Notes: a model not told the origin generated them from the letters alone. Positions 43,731 through 53,408 are shown, numbered from the stretch's first letter. The stretch: 64,000 nucleotides of DNA from Marinobacter lutaoensis (GCF_001981305.1 NZ_MSCW01000011.1:32572-96571); one strand, 5' to 3'. Program-made: numbers and translations.

Positions 43731-45308
43731 TCAGCCGTGGCGCAGGCCGAAATGCTGCCGTATCCGGTCCGCCACCGCCTCGGCCACGTGCGATTCGTCG
43801 GTTTTCAGGTGCAGGGTATGCGCCTTCTCCTCGGCGTCGAGGGGCTCGAACCAGCCCTGTTGGGCGTCCAGCAGGGCTTCCGTGGCCTCGGAAGCATCGC
43901 CCTGGCGCTTGCGGATCCAGGCTCGGCGCAGCGCTTCCGGTGCCTCACAGTGGAGCAGCGCGAAGGGCACGCCGTGTTTCTCCGCCACGGACGCCAGCAG
44001 CGCTCGCTCCTGGCGGCGCAGGCAGGCGGCGTCGACGATTACCGGCAGGCCTGCGGCGAGGAGTTGGCCAGCCAGGGTTGCCAGCCGCTGGTAGGTTTTG
44101 GCGGTGGCTTCCGGGGTGTAAATGCCGGTTCCGGTACCGGAGCGGGAGGCGTCCAGCGGGCCGAGCCCGTGCAGGCGCTTGCGTTCAACGTCGGAGCGCA
44201 GCCGGATCAGGCCGAGTTCCTGAGCCATGGCGGCGCTGACACAGGACTTGCCGCTGGCGGACAGGCCGGTGGTGGCGAGCAGGTAACGGTTGGGAATGGC
44301 GCTGTAGTCCTCCGCCAGTTGGGCGTAGTCCCGGTAGCGCTGCATCAGTTCGGCTTTTTCCCCGTCGGTCAGCCCCGGGTTGGCCAGGGTGAACAGTGCG
44401 ATTTTGGCCCGCACCAGGGCCCGGTAGGCTTTATACAACGGCAACAGCGGCAGGGCCTCGAAATCGCCCCGGTATTCCAGGTAGTGATTGAGCACCAGGT
44501 TGGCGAGGCCAGGCTCCCGGCGGGCTTCCAGGTCCATGAGCAGAAACGCCAGGTCGTTGATGACATCGATCCAGCGGAAGGGTTCGTTGAACTCGATGCA
44601 ATCGAACACCGTGACTTGGCCTTCAAACAGGGTCATGTTGGCCAGATGCAGGTCGCCGTGGCATTCCCGCACGAAGCCTTCGGCCCGGCGTCGGGCAATG
44701 CGCTCCCGGTGGCGTTCGAACGTGGTTCGGGTCCAGTCCTCCAGGGCGTCGAGCTGCGCCAGCAACGCCGGATCGGACAGCAGGGGGCGGATCTGATCGA
44801 AGTTGTCCTGCATCGGCGCGAACACGGCGTCGGGAGTGCCCAGCGGGCTGTCCTCCGGCACCGGGGGCTGCTGCTCGTGGAAGGTAGCGGTCTGGCGTGC
44901 CAGGTTGATCAGCAGCTCGGGGGCGAGGGTGCCCTGCTCCTGTCGCCGGTCCAGCAGGTCCTCCTGGCGGAACTGGCGCATCTTGATGGCGTACTCGATG
45001 GCTTCGCCGTCGCCGCCCAGAACCGGTTGCTCCGGCGTGCCGGTGATGGCAACCACGTCCAGATAGAGGTTGTCGGCCAGACGCCGGTTGAGGCGCAGCT
45101 CCTCCTCGCAAAAATGCTTGCGACGCGCCAGCGAGGAAAAGTCCAGGAAGCCGAAGTCCACGGGCTTCTTGATCTTGTAGGCGTAGTCCCCGGTCAGCAG
45201 CACGTGGGAAATGTGAGTTTCGATCACCCGGAAATCCTGCACGGGATGGTCATAGAGTGCCGGATTCTGCAGTGCCTGAATCAGCGTTTGGCCGGAGGTC
45301 TCGCTCAC
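43731..45308 (-). CDS. Fusion of aminoglycoside phosphotransferase-like and P-loop kinase domains
   Basis: The 525-residue protein has an N-terminal APH-like kinase domain (KIKKPVDFGFLDFS, then ECHGDLHLANMTLF with the catalytic HGDxxxxN and DCIEFNEPFRWIDVINDLAFL) and a C-terminal P-loop domain (LATTGLSASGKSCVSAAMA). It is the family of predicted bifunctional kinases with COG2187 and COG0645 parts; substrates are unknown. It converges with sfsA (5 bp between stops) and is divergent from mrcB. Confidence 0.85.
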   Translation of the reverse strand: MSETSGQTLIQALQNPALYDHPVQDFRVIETHISHVLLTGDYAYKIKKPVDFGFLDFSSLARRKHFCEEELRLNRRLADNLYLDVVAITGTPEQPVLGGDGEAIEYAIKMRQFRQEDLLDRRQEQGTLAPELLINLARQTATFHEQQPPVPEDSPLGTPDAVFAPMQDNFDQIRPLLSDPALLAQLDALEDWTRTTFERHRERIARRRAEGFVRECHGDLHLANMTLFEGQVTVFDCIEFNEPFRWIDVINDLAFLLMDLEARREPGLANLVLNHYLEYRGDFEALPLLPLYKAYRALVRAKIALFTLANPGLTDGEKAELMQRYRDYAQLAEDYSAIPNRYLLATTGLSASGKSCVSAAMAQELGLIRLRSDVERKRLHGLGPLDASRSGTGTGIYTPEATAKTYQRLATLAGQLLAAGLPVIVDAACLRRQERALLASVAEKHGVPFALLHCEAPEALRRAWIRKRQGDASEATEALLDAQQGWFEPLDAEEKAHTLHLKTDESHVAEAVADRIRQHFGLRHG

Positions 45309-45430
45309 GTTCGGCTCCTTGGCTTGCCTGAAGTCGTTGATTTTTGAAGCCCTATCATAACGGGCAGATTACAGAAATAACACATGGTGGGTCTGCCTTG
45401 CGGGGTGGGCCCTTGGGTATACTTCACGCC

Positions 45431-47746
45431 ATGGCAAAATCGAAGACTCCCCCCCCATCACCCCGTAACGCCCGAACTCGGTCCCGTGCCGGGTTCTGGC
45501 GTCTGTTTTTCCGTGTGTCGGCCGTGGGCCTGGTGCTGCTGGCCGGATGGATGGTGTATCTGGACGCCATCATCACTTCCCGCTTCGAGGGACGGCGGTT
45601 CGAGGTCCCTTCCCGGGTCTACGCGCGACCATTGGAACTGTATGACGGCGCCAGTGTCAGCGCCGCCGCGCTGGAGAGGGAACTGGCGCTGTCCGGCTTC
45701 CGCCAGGGTGATGGCGTCAAGCCGGGCAGCTATCGTCGCCGGGGCGGCCAGTTCTGGATCAGCACCCGCGGGTTCCGGTTCCCGGATGGCCAGGAACCCC
45801 GGCGCCGGCTGACCCTGACCATCGCCGGCGACCAGGTGGTCGACCTGCGTGTGCTGGCCGGTGAAGCGTCGCCCATCGTCCGTCTGGAGCCGGCCCAGAT
45901 CGGCGGTATCTATCCTTCGCATCAGGAAGACCGGATACTGGTGCGCCTGGATCAGGTGCCGCCTCTGCTGCCGGCTGCGCTGATGGCGGTGGAAGACCGC
46001 CATTTTTATGAGCACTTCGGCCTGGCGCCGCTGTCGATTGCCCGGGCAATGCTGGCGAACCTTAAAGCGGGGGCCATTGTCCAAGGCGGCAGCACCCTGA
46101 CCCAGCAGCTGGTCAAGAACTTCTTCCTGAGCCAGGAACAGACTCTGGCGCGCAAGGCCAACGAGGCGCTGATGTCGCTGTTGCTGGAGTGGCACTACGA
46201 CAAGGACGATATCCTGGAAACTTACCTGAACGAGGTCTACCTGGGGCAGGCGGGAACCCGCAGCATCAACGGGTTCGGGCTGGCCAGCCAGTTCTATTTC
46301 GGGGAGTCCCTGGCGGGCCTGGAAGCCCACCAGATCGCCCTGCTGGTGGGCATGGTGAAAGGGCCCAGCTATTACAACCCCCGGCGCCACCCGGAACGTG
46401 CCCTGAAGCGGCGAAACCTGGTGCTTTCGGAAATGGAGGAGGCGGGCCTGATCTCAGCCGCCGAAGCGAACCGGGCCCGCGGGCTGCCTCTGGGCGTCAG
46501 CGAGCGGCCGTCCTATTCGGAGAACCGCTATCCGGCCTACATCGACCTGGTCCGCCGTCACCTTGCCCGGGACTACCGGGAGGAAGACCTCCGGAGCGAA
46601 GGACTGCGGATCTTTACGACGCTGAATCCGTCGATCCAGTACGCCGCCGAATATGCGGTCCGGGACACGGTGCCACGCTTGGCCACCGGTGAGGTCCGGG
46701 ACGCCCTGGAGGCAGCGATGGTGGTGACCGCCAAGGACACCGGCGAGGTGCTGGCCCTGGTGGGCGGCCGGGATCCGGCGTTCGCCGGGTTCAACCGCGC
46801 GCTGGACGCGGAGCGTCCGATCGGCTCCCTGATCAAACCCTTCATCTATTTGACGGCGCTGTCGCACCCGGATCGTTATACCCTGATTACCCCGGTGCGG
46901 GACCAGTCGTTCGTGCTGGAGTTCGACGACGGTCGCCGCTGGCAGCCCAAGAACTACGACGGCGAGGAGCACGGCGAGGTGCCTTTGCATCGGGCGCTGG
47001 CGAAATCCTACAATCTGCCGGCGGTACGGACCGGGCTGGATCTCGGCGTCGACGCGGTGGCCGAAACATTGCAGGCTTTTGGCGTGACCTCGCCGATCTC
47101 GCGCTATCCCTCCATGCTGCTGGGGTCGGTCTCCATGACGCCGGTGACCGTGGCACAGATTTACCAGGGGCTGGCCACCTCCGGCTTCAACACGCCCCTG
47201 CGGACCATTCGCGAGGTCACGGATGCCCAGGGCGAGCCCCTGAGCCGCTACCCCTTGGAAGTGGATCAGGTGGCGGACCCGGCGGCCGTGCACCTGGTAC
47301 AGTACGCGATGCAGGAGGTTATGCAGGAGGGAACCGGGCGCTCGGCCTACTACACGGTGCCGCGGCAGCTGACGCTGGCCGGCAAGACCGGCACCACCGA
47401 TGATGGCCGGGACGCTTGGTTCGCGGGCTTCAGTGGCGACCTGCTGGCGGTGGCCTGGGTTGGCCGGGATGACAATGGCCCGACCTCGCTGACTGGCGCC
47501 ACCGGCGCCCTGCCGATCTGGGCCCGCTTCATGGCCAGCCTGCCACAGCACAGTTTCTCGCCGGTGGTGCCGGACGGTGTGAGCTACCACTGGGTCAACG
47601 ACGAGCGCCAGGCATTGACCGGTGAGCATTGCGAGAACGCGCGCTACATGCCGTTCATTACAGGCAGCGAGCCGGAGCAGCACGTGTCCTGTTCCGGTGC
47701 CCTGGAACGGCGAATCCGAAGCTGGTTTGAGGGATTGTTTCAATGA
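45431..47746 (+). CDS. mrcB: Penicillin-binding protein 1B
   Basis: The 771-residue bifunctional class A PBP has one N-terminal membrane span, a UB2H-like region, a GT51 glycosyltransferase domain (AVEDRHFYEHFGL, GGSTLTQQLVKNFFL) and a transpeptidase domain with SIxK motif RPIGSLIKPF, SYN (AKSYNLPAVR) and KTGTT. It polymerises and crosslinks peptidoglycan in the periplasm. The frame is open upstream; ATG 45431 gives MAKSKTPPPSPRN, a basic cytoplasmic start. The stop overlaps the next gene by ATGA. Confidence 0.95.
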   Translation: MAKSKTPPPSPRNARTRSRAGFWRLFFRVSAVGLVLLAGWMVYLDAIITSRFEGRRFEVPSRVYARPLELYDGASVSAAALERELALSGFRQGDGVKPGSYRRRGGQFWISTRGFRFPDGQEPRRRLTLTIAGDQVVDLRVLAGEASPIVRLEPAQIGGIYPSHQEDRILVRLDQVPPLLPAALMAVEDRHFYEHFGLAPLSIARAMLANLKAGAIVQGGSTLTQQLVKNFFLSQEQTLARKANEALMSLLLEWHYDKDDILETYLNEVYLGQAGTRSINGFGLASQFYFGESLAGLEAHQIALLVGMVKGPSYYNPRRHPERALKRRNLVLSEMEEAGLISAAEANRARGLPLGVSERPSYSENRYPAYIDLVRRHLARDYREEDLRSEGLRIFTTLNPSIQYAAEYAVRDTVPRLATGEVRDALEAAMVVTAKDTGEVLALVGGRDPAFAGFNRALDAERPIGSLIKPFIYLTALSHPDRYTLITPVRDQSFVLEFDDGRRWQPKNYDGEEHGEVPLHRALAKSYNLPAVRTGLDLGVDAVAETLQAFGVTSPISRYPSMLLGSVSMTPVTVAQIYQGLATSGFNTPLRTIREVTDAQGEPLSRYPLEVDQVADPAAVHLVQYAMQEVMQEGTGRSAYYTVPRQLTLAGKTGTTDDGRDAWFAGFSGDLLAVAWVGRDDNGPTSLTGATGALPIWARFMASLPQHSFSPVVPDGVSYHWVNDERQALTGEHCENARYMPFITGSEPEQHVSCSGALERRIRSWFEGLFQ

Positions 47747-48297
47747 ACATGGGTCGATCAACCCGGGTCGGAGCCCTGGCCACGCTGTTGCTGTTGGCGG
47801 GGTGTGCCGGCAGTCCGGGCTCCATCTACGTGCCGGTCGGCGGTGGCACGGGCAGCACTTCCGAACCCCCGCCACCGCCCCGGCTGCCGCCTGCGTCACC
47901 GGAACCGGAGGCACCGGCTCCGGCCCAGGTGCCGGAACGAGCCCCATCGCCAAGCTATCGAGAGTCGGGGGATACGCTGTCGCCGGCCGCACTCAGTCTG
48001 GTGCGGGAGGCGGACCGGCTGCTGGCCCAGGGGCGGGTTGCGGAAGCCATTACCCGTCTGGAACGGGCCCAGCGCATTGCGCCCCGCTCGGCGGAAGTCT
48101 ACTTCAAACTGTCCGAGGCCTACGTCCAGGCCAACCAGCTGGCCCGTGCCGAGCAATTTACCCTGAAGGGGCTGTCGCTGGCAGGCAACAATACCCGGCT
48201 GCAGAGGGCCGGTTGGTTGCTGCTGGCGGATATCCGTCGGGCCCGGGGGAATGTTGCCGGCGCGGATCAGGCGGAAGCGAGGGCGGCGGCCCTGTAG
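47743..48297 (+). CDS. TPR-containing lipoprotein coupled to PBP1B
   Basis: The 184-residue protein has a lipobox LLAGC (lipidated C21), a proline-rich linker (residues about 40-75) and two to three TPR units (VREADRLLAQGRVAEAITRLERAQRIAPRS; AYVQANQLARAEQFTLKGL). It overlaps mrcB by ATGA, so it is translated with it, and could act as an outer-membrane partner of PBP1B similar in spirit to LpoB, although sequence and fold differ. The TPR resembles lipoproteins found next to mrcB in pseudomonads. Confidence 0.8.
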   Translation: MNMGRSTRVGALATLLLLAGCAGSPGSIYVPVGGGTGSTSEPPPPPRLPPASPEPEAPAPAQVPERAPSPSYRESGDTLSPAALSLVREADRLLAQGRVAEAITRLERAQRIAPRSAEVYFKLSEAYVQANQLARAEQFTLKGLSLAGNNTRLQRAGWLLLADIRRARGNVAGADQAEARAAAL

Positions 48298-48312
48298 GGC
48301 CGGAAACCGGAC

Positions 48313-48343
48313 GCACCCGGACCCGTCAGACGGGGCCGGGTGC
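48313..48343. terminator. Hairpin between converging genes
   Basis: GCACCCGG/CCGGGTGC (8 bp) and CCCGT/ACGGG (5 bp) stack around a CAG loop with one mismatch. It lies between the stop of the TPR lipoprotein gene and the converging DUF4382 remnant. There is no T-run, so termination efficiency is uncertain. Confidence 0.45.
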
Positions 48344-48358
48344 CGAAAGGCCAACCGC

Positions 48359-49027
48359 TCAGGGTTGCAGGGGAATGGGCGCGGCGATGGTTTCGTTGCC
48401 GGCAACGACCGTCACGGTCTGGATTCCGTCGAACTCCAGGACGTCGTCGGTTTCATTGTCATCCAGCTGGCAGCTGTAGCCGAGCGTATAGTCGCCTGCA
48501 GGCAGGAACGCGGCGGTGTAACGGTATTGGCCGTCGTTGTCGTCGTCGCTGACCGGCACCACCAGCAGCGGGCCATCGGTCTCGGCATTGACGTTCAGGT
48601 CGGTGGGGGTGACATCGGCCCCTTCGTAGACATACACCGCGCCGGAGTAGGCACAGTCGGCCTGCTCGGTGTCACTCAACCGGACCGACTGAAGGGTCGC
48701 ATAGTTCACGTTGCCGGAAATGGAGCCCACCTCGAGATTGTTCACCAACCGGAGTACCGGCTTGAGCAGGTAGTCCCCGAGGGACGGGCCCTCGGGGTTG
48801 ACGATGGATTTGGCCACGTCGAAATCGACGGTGAAGTCGGTCCGGGTGTCCGCCGCCACTACGAAGCGGCCCTTGAGCTTGAGCCCGCTCTGCTCACCGG
48901 ACGGCACCGCCAGGGTCTGCTGCACATCCGGCTGGCTGCTTTCCGCCACGTAGGAGGCGTCGGTATCCACCAATAGGCGCAGTTCGGTGTATTCCCCCGC
49001 CGGGACCTCCTGTTCACGTCCCGGGGC
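48359..49027 (-). pseudogene. 5'-truncated DUF4382 protein gene
   Basis: The frame encodes a C-terminal DUF4382-type segment: VPAGEYTELRLLVDTDASYV then a carbohydrate-binding-like domain with DDDNDGQYRYTAAFLPAGDYTLGYSCQLD. Family members start with a lipoprotein signal and a first beta domain before the VPAGEYTELRL motif; these are missing. The frame runs back without ATG into unrelated sequence next to the ECF sigma gene and stops at a TGA near 49108. The first usable start would be a GTG at 48973. I read it as a remnant that lost its 5' part, although a short translated form cannot be excluded. Confidence 0.6.
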
Positions 49028-49167
49028 TGCCCCGCGTTCCCCGCTTTTTGTTAACCTTTGCTCACGATCCGTCCATGGCCGGAGCGAATGCGGCCGGACG
49101 ATTCAACGGGATCCAGGTCTGGTATAGACTTGGCCGCCCACGAACGCGCAGTCAGGATAATCAGGAT

Positions 49168-49755
49168 TTGTCCATTCTCCCTTTCCAAACCAGTCGGAAG
49201 AAACGGTTCGAAGCGCTCGTCCAGCCACACCTGGAGGGGATGTACCGGTTTGCCTTCCGCCTGACCGGGCAGCAGCAGGATGCGGAGGACTTGGTGCAGG
49301 ATGTGGTGGTCAAGCTCTACCCGCGCTTGTCGGAGCTGGAGTCCGTGGACCAGTTGCGGCCCTGGCTGAACCGGGTGCTGTACCGTCAGTTCGTCGATCA
49401 GCTGCGCCGCCGCAGCCGTCAGGGCGAACATGCGCTGACCGATCTGGTGGACGGCGACGGCCAAAACGACTGGCTGGATACTCTGGATGCCGAGGACGAC
49501 GGACCGGTCTCGAAACTGGCCCGGGCCCAGCTCGGGCCCGCGCTGGACGAGGCGTTGTCGACCCTGGCGCCGGACCAACGGGCGCTGCTGCTGTTGCACG
49601 ATGTCGATGGCTGGCGTCAGGAGGACATCGCCGATGTTCTGGGGATCCCCCTGGGGACGGTCAAATCCCGCCTGCATCGTCTGCGCTCAGCCCTGAGAAA
49701 ACGGCTGCAGCGGCGGCTGGAACCGGTGTCCGGTTCCGAGCGTGTGGGGAAGTGA
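49168..49755 (+). CDS. ECF-family sigma factor
   Basis: The product of about 195 residues has sigma region 2 (EGMYRFAFRLTGQQQDAEDLVQDVVVKLY, then LRPWLNRVLYRQFVDQLRR) and region 4 with an HTH (LAPDQRALLLLHDVDGWRQEDIADVLGIPLGTVKSRLHRLRSALRK). It is followed by an anti-sigma gene. The start is uncertain: TTG 49168 with AGGA upstream gives the usual size; a TTG at 49048 would add 40 residues. Targets are unknown; an autoregulated promoter should lie in 49030-49160. Confidence 0.82.
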   Translation: MSILPFQTSRKKRFEALVQPHLEGMYRFAFRLTGQQQDAEDLVQDVVVKLYPRLSELESVDQLRPWLNRVLYRQFVDQLRRRSRQGEHALTDLVDGDGQNDWLDTLDAEDDGPVSKLARAQLGPALDEALSTLAPDQRALLLLHDVDGWRQEDIADVLGIPLGTVKSRLHRLRSALRKRLQRRLEPVSGSERVGK

Positions 49756-49759
49756 GGTG

Positions 49760-50422
49760 ATGACTATGTCGTGTCGAGAAACCCGGGAGAACCTGGGCGC
49801 GTATCTGAATCAAACCCTGCCGGAGAACGAGGCCCGGCAGGTAGCCGAGCATGTGGCCGAATGTCCCGCCTGCGCCGGGGCGCTGGCGGATCAGAGGCAC
49901 ATGCGCGAGGCGCTGGCCGCCCATTGCCCGGTACCGCCGCCGTCCCGCGGGTTTGAAGCCCGGGTCCTGGCCGCCGCGGCTGCCGGCTCCGGTGCCCGCT
50001 GGAGCCACCGGGCCCTGGTGGGTGCGGTGGCGGCCGCGCTGGTATTCGGTGTCGCTCTGGGTGTGGCGTGGCAGCGTCAGGGTGCGCTCCAGCCGGCGCC
50101 GGAAGCCTCCGCCCCCGTGGTATCCGCGCCGGTCGAGCAGACGGTGCGGCTGGCGTTCCACTCGGGCCAGCGGCTTGAGGGGGTCACCCTGACCCTGGAG
50201 CTGCCGCCGAATGTGGAACTGGCACATTGGCCCGGCCAGCACCGGTTGAGCTGGCAGGTTGATCTGGAGGCTGGGGACAATGTCCTGGCCCTGCCGCTGA
50301 AAGTGCTGTTCCCCGGTTCAGGGGAACTGGTGGCCCGGCTCAACCTGGGGCAACAGCACAAGAGCTTCCGGGTCGAAATTCCGGGTGTGGGAACGGATAC
50401 TGGGGGAGATCCTGCGTCATGA
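49760..50422 (+). CDS. Zinc-finger anti-sigma factor (membrane-spanning)
   Basis: The 220-residue protein has an N-terminal zf-HC2 domain (CRETRENLGAYL and HVAECPACAG), a membrane segment near residues 82-104 (ALVGAVAAALVFGVALGVAW) and a periplasmic part of about 115 residues with beta strands (TVRLAFHSGQRLEGVTLTLELPP). It should hold the preceding ECF sigma at the inner membrane. It starts 5 bp after the sigma stop with a GAGG nearby. An ATG at 49766 is also possible. Confidence 0.83.
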   Translation: MTMSCRETRENLGAYLNQTLPENEARQVAEHVAECPACAGALADQRHMREALAAHCPVPPPSRGFEARVLAAAAAGSGARWSHRALVGAVAAALVFGVALGVAWQRQGALQPAPEASAPVVSAPVEQTVRLAFHSGQRLEGVTLTLELPPNVELAHWPGQHRLSWQVDLEAGDNVLALPLKVLFPGSGELVARLNLGQQHKSFRVEIPGVGTDTGGDPAS

Positions 50423-50772
50423 GACGGTTGCTGGCGGGCATCGGCCTGCTGCTGGTGGTGTCGGCTCCACTGTGGGCCGACGACGATCTGGATGTCACGA
50501 TGCGCATGGTGGTGGACGACGACGAGTTGACCCGTTCCGTGGTTCGGGAAATCCCATTGCCAGTCCCGGAGACACCCGCTCAGGGGTTGGGGCGCGGGGG
50601 CTCGGCGGCCGAGGCGGCCTCGGAGGCCCGTGAGCGTGGTCGCGCCCTGGGGCAGGACATGCGGGAACGGGCCAAGGAGGCCCACGACCTGGGAAAGTCC
50701 CGACCGGAACTCCCTGAGCCGGCCCGCGATGCCCGCAACCGGCTGCCGGAACCGGCCCGGCCCGGCCATTGA
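50419..50772 (+). CDS. Secreted charged protein of the ECF operon
   Basis: The 117-residue product has a signal peptide (MRRLLAGIGLLLVVSAPLWA) and a mature chain beginning DDDLDVTMRMVVDDDEL, then Arg/Glu/Pro-rich helices (EAASEARERGRALGQDMRERAKEAH). No family is recognised. It overlaps the anti-sigma gene by ATGA and the next gene by four bases, so it is part of a tightly coupled operon. It may be periplasmic and linked to signal sensing or to the barrel that follows. Confidence 0.7.
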   Translation: MRRLLAGIGLLLVVSAPLWADDDLDVTMRMVVDDDELTRSVVREIPLPVPETPAQGLGRGGSAAEAASEARERGRALGQDMRERAKEAHDLGKSRPELPEPARDARNRLPEPARPGH

Positions 50773-52118
50773 TCACGGTGTATCAATCCGGCGTGGTACG
50801 GGCCCTGACGATCGTTCGAACCTTGCCGCCCTGGCTGTGGGTGGGGCTCTGGCTGGCACTGTCGCCGGTCGATGCCGGTGCCGGCTGCCGGCCCGGGACC
50901 TCCGGCCAGACCCTGTTCGAGCAGGGCGTCCAGCTGTTCCGGCAGGGACACCTGGAGGCTGCGCGCGACTGTCTGGAGGCCGCCAGGACGATGGGCCTGA
51001 ACTCCCTTTCCCTATCCTACAATCTTGGCGTCGTCTATTACCGTCTGGGACGGCTTCCGGCGGCGGAACAGGCGTTCCGGCAATTGCTGTCGAGCCCCCA
51101 TGAAGCCCTTGCCCGCTACAATCTGGGACTGGTCGCCCTGGCCAGGGACGACCATGAGCAGGCCCGGTCCGAGTTTCTTGCCGTGATGGCGGCCAGGCCG
51201 CCGGCGGCGCTGGCCCAATTGGCCCGGGAGCGTCTGTCGGAGCTGGAGGGGACGCGTCCTGTGCCGGCCCGGGGCTACCTTTCCCTCGGCGTCGGTTACG
51301 ACTCCAATATTGCCGGCCTGCCCGATACTGCGGCCTCCCGCCAGGCGGGGGGAATGACCGAAGCGGTGTTTGCCGGCAGCGTTGATCTGAGCCCGGCCTG
51401 GCGCCTCGAAGGGGCCGGCTGGTCCCAGTTCTATCCCGGCCATCCCCAGTACAACGGCCAATGGCTCCAATCCGGACTGATCCGGCAGGCCAGCAGTGAA
51501 ACGAGACAACAGGCGTGGGGAGTGGTGCTCAGCCAGTCCTGGTTCGACCGTCGGGCCTTTGAGTCGCGCTACGGGCTCGAGGGGCGGTGGCGCTGGCGCC
51601 GGTGTGCCTTGGTCTGGCTGGACCACTGTCAGGGGGTGGCGGACCTGGCCCGGGTAGAGGGTGGCAGCCTGTACGAAGCCTATGACGGTTACTGGTGGCG
51701 GTTACGCGCCGGTGCCGAGAGCCGGCGGGATGCTTGGCGCCTGAGCCTGGGCTATGAATGGGAAGGCAATGACCGGACTGAGCTGGAGTCCGGCCCGGAG
51801 CGGGTCAGCGTGTCCCCCTGGCAGCACCGGCTGGATCTGGAGCTCGGCTACCGGGTGTCACCGGACTGGACGCTTGGCTCCCGGGTTGATTTCCGGTACA
51901 GCCGCTATGCCACGACCGACCGCTGGCTTGAGGATGGCACCCCGGTGGCGGAGCGCCGGGTAGACCGGCGCCGGGACCTGACCCTGTACGCCGAGTATGA
52001 CATCAACCGGAGTTGGCGCGCCCGTGGCCAGTGGCGGTTCAGCGACAACCGGAGCCGGATCGACCGTTATGACTTCCAGCGCCATGTGCTTGCCCTGACA
52101 CTGGAGGTCATGCTTTGA
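50769..52118 (+). CDS. TPR plus beta-barrel outer membrane protein of the ECF operon
   Basis: From the TTG at 50769 it is 449 residues. A hydrophobic export signal (VRTLPPWLWVGLWLALSPVDAGA) precedes two to three TPR units (LFEQGVQLFRQGHLEAARDCLEAART, YNLGVVYYRLGRLPAAEQAFRQLL). From about residue 170 alternating strands with aromatic girdles follow (YLSLGVGYDSNIAGLPDT ... RQWRFSDNRSRIDRYDFQRH-like end), like outer-membrane barrels with periplasmic TPR domains. It ends VLALTLEVML. The start is uncertain: GTG codons in the following dozen residues are equally usable. Confidence 0.72.
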   Translation: MITVYQSGVVRALTIVRTLPPWLWVGLWLALSPVDAGAGCRPGTSGQTLFEQGVQLFRQGHLEAARDCLEAARTMGLNSLSLSYNLGVVYYRLGRLPAAEQAFRQLLSSPHEALARYNLGLVALARDDHEQARSEFLAVMAARPPAALAQLARERLSELEGTRPVPARGYLSLGVGYDSNIAGLPDTAASRQAGGMTEAVFAGSVDLSPAWRLEGAGWSQFYPGHPQYNGQWLQSGLIRQASSETRQQAWGVVLSQSWFDRRAFESRYGLEGRWRWRRCALVWLDHCQGVADLARVEGGSLYEAYDGYWWRLRAGAESRRDAWRLSLGYEWEGNDRTELESGPERVSVSPWQHRLDLELGYRVSPDWTLGSRVDFRYSRYATTDRWLEDGTPVAERRVDRRRDLTLYAEYDINRSWRARGQWRFSDNRSRIDRYDFQRHVLALTLEVML

Positions 52119-52127
52119 CGGACCGCT

Positions 52128-53408
52128 TTACAGGGTAGCGAGGACCGTTCTGGCGGCGTTCACGGTGGCTTCGATGTCCTGGCTGGACAGGGCTGCGCTG
52201 ACAAAACCGGCCTCGAACGCCGAAGGTGCCAGGTAGATGCCCTCCTTCAGCATGCCCTGGAAAAAGGCCTTAAAACGTTCCACGTCGCAGGCCATGACTT
52301 GGTCGAAGGTGGTGACGCTGGGAGCGTCGGTGAAGAACAGCCCGAACATGGCGCCGGCGCGTTGCACCGTCAGAGGGATGCCGGCTTCGTCCGCGGCCTG
52401 CTTCAGGCCCTCGCAGAGTTGTTGGGTCTTGGCCGTCAACCGGTCGTGGAAGCCGGGCTCGGAAATGGCGTTCAGGGTGGCCAGGCCTGCGGCCATGGCC
52501 AGCGGGTTGCCGCTGAGGGTTCCGGCCTGGTACACGGGCCCGAGCGGTGCGATCTGCTCCATGATGTCCCGTTTGCCGCCAAAGGCGCCTACCGGCAGCC
52601 CACCGCCAATGACCTTGCCCAGGGCGGTCAGGTCCGGGGTGATGCCATAGAAGCCCTGGGCGCCGCCCAGGGACACCCGGAAGCCGGTCATGACTTCGTC
52701 GAAAATCAGCACGCTGCCGTGTGCGTCGCACACCTCCCGCAGGGTTTCCAGGAAACCCGGTACGGGGGGGATGCAGTTCATATTGCCCGCCACCGGCTCC
52801 ACAATGATCGCGGCAATCTGGTCTCCCATCCGGTCGAACACCTCGCGGACCCCGTTGATGTCGTTGTAGGTCAGCGTCAGGGTATGCTCCGCCAGGCTGG
52901 CTGGAATGCCCGGGGAATTGGGCACGCCCAGGGTAAGGGCACCAGAGCCTGCCTTCACCAGCAGGGAGTCCACGTGGCCGTGGTAACAGCCCTCAAATTT
53001 CACAATCTTGTCGCGCCCGGTATAGCCGCGGGCCAGTCGGATGGCGCTCATGGTGGCCTCGGTGCCCGAGTTCACCATGCGCACCAGTTCAATGGAGGGA
53101 ACCAGCTCGCACACCTTTTTCGCCATGTCGGTTTCGATGGCGGTCGGGGCACCGTAGCCGACTCCGAGATCCACCTGGGCGTGCAGGACCTGGCGGATTC
53201 TGGGATCGGAATGGCCCAGGATCATGGGGCCCCAGGAGCCCACATAATCAATGTAGCGGCGATCGTCCTCGTCATAGAGATAGGCGCCTTCGGCGTGCTT
53301 GAAGAAAATAGGGGTGCCACCCACACCGCGAAAGGCTCGCACCGGTGAGTTGACGCCACCGGGGATGTATTTCTGGGCCTGTTCGAACAGGGTTTCGGAC
53401 TGCGTCAT
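52128..53408 (-). CDS. hemL: Glutamate-1-semialdehyde 2,1-aminomutase
   Basis: The 426-residue PLP enzyme shows HemL motifs: [27 protein letters not shown] [27 protein letters not shown] and the PLP lysine in [16 protein letters not shown]. It converts glutamate-1-semialdehyde to 5-aminolevulinate for heme. The ATG at 53408 ([12 protein letters not shown]) overlaps the thiE stop (ATGA). It converges with the ECF operon (9 bp between stops). Confidence 0.97.
   Translation of the reverse strand: MTQSETLFEQAQKYIPGGVNSPVRAFRGVGGTPIFFKHAEGAYLYDEDDRRYIDYVGSWGPMILGHSDPRIRQVLHAQVDLGVGYGAPTAIETDMAKKVCELVPSIELVRMVNSGTEATMSAIRLARGYTGRDKIVKFEGCYHGHVDSLLVKAGSGALTLGVPNSPGIPASLAEHTLTLTYNDINGVREVFDRMGDQIAAIIVEPVAGNMNCIPPVPGFLETLREVCDAHGSVLIFDEVMTGFRVSLGGAQGFYGITPDLTALGKVIGGGLPVGAFGGKRDIMEQIAPLGPVYQAGTLSGNPLAMAAGLATLNAISEPGFHDRLTAKTQQLCEGLKQAADEAGIPLTVQRAGAMFGLFFTDAPSVTTFDQVMACDVERFKAFFQGMLKEGIYLAPSAFEAGFVSAALSSQDIEATVNAARTVLATL

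Noticed and set aside
43737..45347. Open frame of 536 codons opposite the kinase-like gene
   Set aside because: It is the complement of a clear APH/P-loop gene and has only low-complexity content.
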